From Actinomycetota bacterium (lineage in GTDB: Bacteria; Actinomycetota; Acidimicrobiia; Acidimicrobiales; Ilumatobacteraceae): 64,000 bases of DNA. Within the stretch, counting starts at the first letter, position 1. Every line of letters begins with the position of its first letter. The notes beneath the pieces are model-generated. The model saw only the letters and a list, made by a program, of their open reading frames with translations. It made no database searches and was not told the origin of the DNA. The translations under genes and the position numbers were made by a program. The DNA lies in contig JAUSLV010000030.1 of assembly GCA_030645495.1 (NCBI GenBank), positions 22,843 through 86,842 of the forward strand, given 5' to 3'. Shown piece after piece: positions 63,049 through 64,000 of the stretch.

Positions 63049-63861
63049 TTAACACCCCTGCCTAGGTGGTGTCGTATAGCAGCCATCATAGAGCCCAGCG
63101 AGCTTTTCGAAGGGATTGCCGTCCCCCGGAGCTACTGCCGAAGTGAGGATGTAGGCCGAGGCGAACAGAGCCGGCCCCAGAAATGACCACTGATCAGCAT
63201 GCTTTCCCTCATGAGCCATTAGTCGCGAATCGGGTGGTCCGCCAGAAGTGATAAATAGGCTGCCATATGTTGTTCCACCACCTTGAACGAGCCCGCCCTT
63301 TTCCGCACTGTGGCAGACAATCATAATCTCTTGCCAGTTCATACCACAGTGGCCCGCACCACCCGTCGGATGAGCCAGATGGTTCATTGCTAGAAAGGTG
63401 ACGGTCGTCGGCGCATTGGCAATGAATCGGAGAGTCTGGTGAGTCTTTCTTCGAACCGTCTTGACGGCACTAACTACCTTCTTGGCTGCTTTGGAGTAGC
63501 AGTCGTCATCGCTGAAAGGATTTATAGAACACAGACCCGTTAGGTCACGTCCATTAACAGGGTCGCTCGGGTACAGGTAATCGTTCGGGGTCCCACCCTC
63601 GACGGGGTCGACGGCCATGAACCGGCCGGTGTTGGGGTCGTAGATGCGGGCGCCCATCTCAATCACACTCGATAGGCCCGCAGCGTGCTCGGTACCCTTG
63701 GTGTGTTGGCCGAGCCAGCCGTAGTCCCAGTTGCCATCGGAGTTGTCGGGCAGGGCGGTCGTGTTGCCATACGGGTCGTACGAGAGCGTGGCACCTTGCT
63801 TCACCCCTGCACCATCGCACACCGCCGCCACATCGCCGTGCACGTTCGGATACGACCACAC
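63049..63861 (-). pseudogene. C-terminal remnant of an Rhs-repeat protein with HEGKH domain
   Basis: About 270 residues remain. YDPYGNTT, the RHS core end (ARIYDPNTGRFMAVDP and NDYLYPSDPVNGRDLTG) and a variable C-terminal domain are present. The latter has a hydrophobic helix and AHEGKHADQW, an HExxH zinc-metallopeptidase-like motif at 217-221. In Rhs proteins this variable end is the secreted effector. The 5' part is missing: coding stops abruptly at 63861 where IS sequence begins. The GTG at 63861 could in theory restart translation. Confidence 0.75.
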
Positions 63862-64000
63862 TGAATCGGCCGGTGTTTTGCATCAGGTCCGGGTTGTTGT
63901 TGTGACGGGTTGTTGGCCCTTGCGGGCAGCGTAGTAGGTGGCCTCGAACTCGTCGGGTGGGATGTCGCCGAGCTCGCTGTGCAACCGCCGGTTGTTGAAC
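63862..64000 (-). mobile_element. end of an IS3-family insertion sequence (partial)
   Basis: The element reaches past the window. Its terminal sequence begins about 63862 (TGAATCGGCCGGTGTTTTGC), 31 bp beyond the transposase stop. It joins directly onto the rhs reading frame, so insertion into rhs is likely. The exact border and any target duplication need the other end. Confidence 0.6.
63893..64000 (-). CDS. IS3-family transposase, C-terminal end (partial)
   Basis: The last 35 codons of an OrfB/integrase-type transposase. The residues FNNRRLHSELGDIPPDEFEA followed by TYYAA are the typical end of rve-domain IS3 transposases. The rest, with the DDE residues, lies outside the window. The stop codon is at 63893-63895. 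Confidence 0.75.

Overview
The window looks like a chromosomal segment of a high-GC Actinomycetota genome, plausibly class Acidimicrobiia. Pointers are GC-rich wobble positions through most of it, frequent GTG/TTG starts, an NdgR/LtbR-type IclR gene divergent from leuCD, a Leu-rich leader before leuA, and many genes with a TAnnnT hexamer 6-7 nt before the start codon (leaderless mRNAs). I see no tRNA, rRNA or CRISPR.

Layout. 21-5544: alpha/beta hydrolase, ABC1 kinase, FKBP lipoprotein, MFS permease, a VapBC-type pair and a hypothetical. 5625-8301: IclR regulator, divergent leuC-leuD and an operator-like palindrome. 8327-10286: methyltransferase and DEAD-box helicase. 10347-13103: a tightly coupled five-gene operon with three PqqD-like proteins, a nucleotidyltransferase-like protein and an unrecognised protein, with no visible peptide substrate or maturase. 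13121-14674: acyl-CoA synthetase.

14715-45969 is a large surface-glycan locus. Its first part (14715-28889) has visibly lower GC and holds GT2 and GT4 glycosyltransferases, methyltransferases, a polysaccharide deacetylase, a hexapeptide acetyltransferase, an ABC exporter and an AT3-SGNH acyltransferase. The second part is GC-rich: a GT4-GNAT fusion, DegT aminotransferase, Wzz/BY-kinase, a polymerase-like membrane protein, nucleotide-sugar dehydrogenase, PglC-like transferase, PglD-like acetyltransferase, epimerase, a DUF4012-like protein, deacetylase, GT4 and a PglF-like dehydratase. The PglF/E/D/C-like set fits a 2,4-diamino-sugar (bacillosamine-type) first sugar. An LPPTG wall-anchored protein is coupled to the dehydratase gene, and a Wzb-like phosphatase at 48336 may oppose the BY-kinase.

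46692-54536: a 47-codon ORF coupled to homospermidine synthase, the phosphatase, leuA behind a leader-peptide attenuator, a sunset-domain protein, ferredoxin, a secreted Thr/Pro-rich protein, pyrF and serA. leuA, leuC and leuD together cover most of leucine synthesis (no leuB seen). 54667-61773: a membrane protein, SCP2-like protein, a 430-bp nested inverted-repeat intergenic region, an MFS permease, SDR, a PASTA pseudokinase and a small membrane protein.

61874-64000 is a lower-GC accessory end: a membrane protein, a lipoprotein directly behind the C-terminal remnant of an Rhs protein carrying an HEGKH motif, and the end of an IS3-family element that appears to cut the rhs gene.
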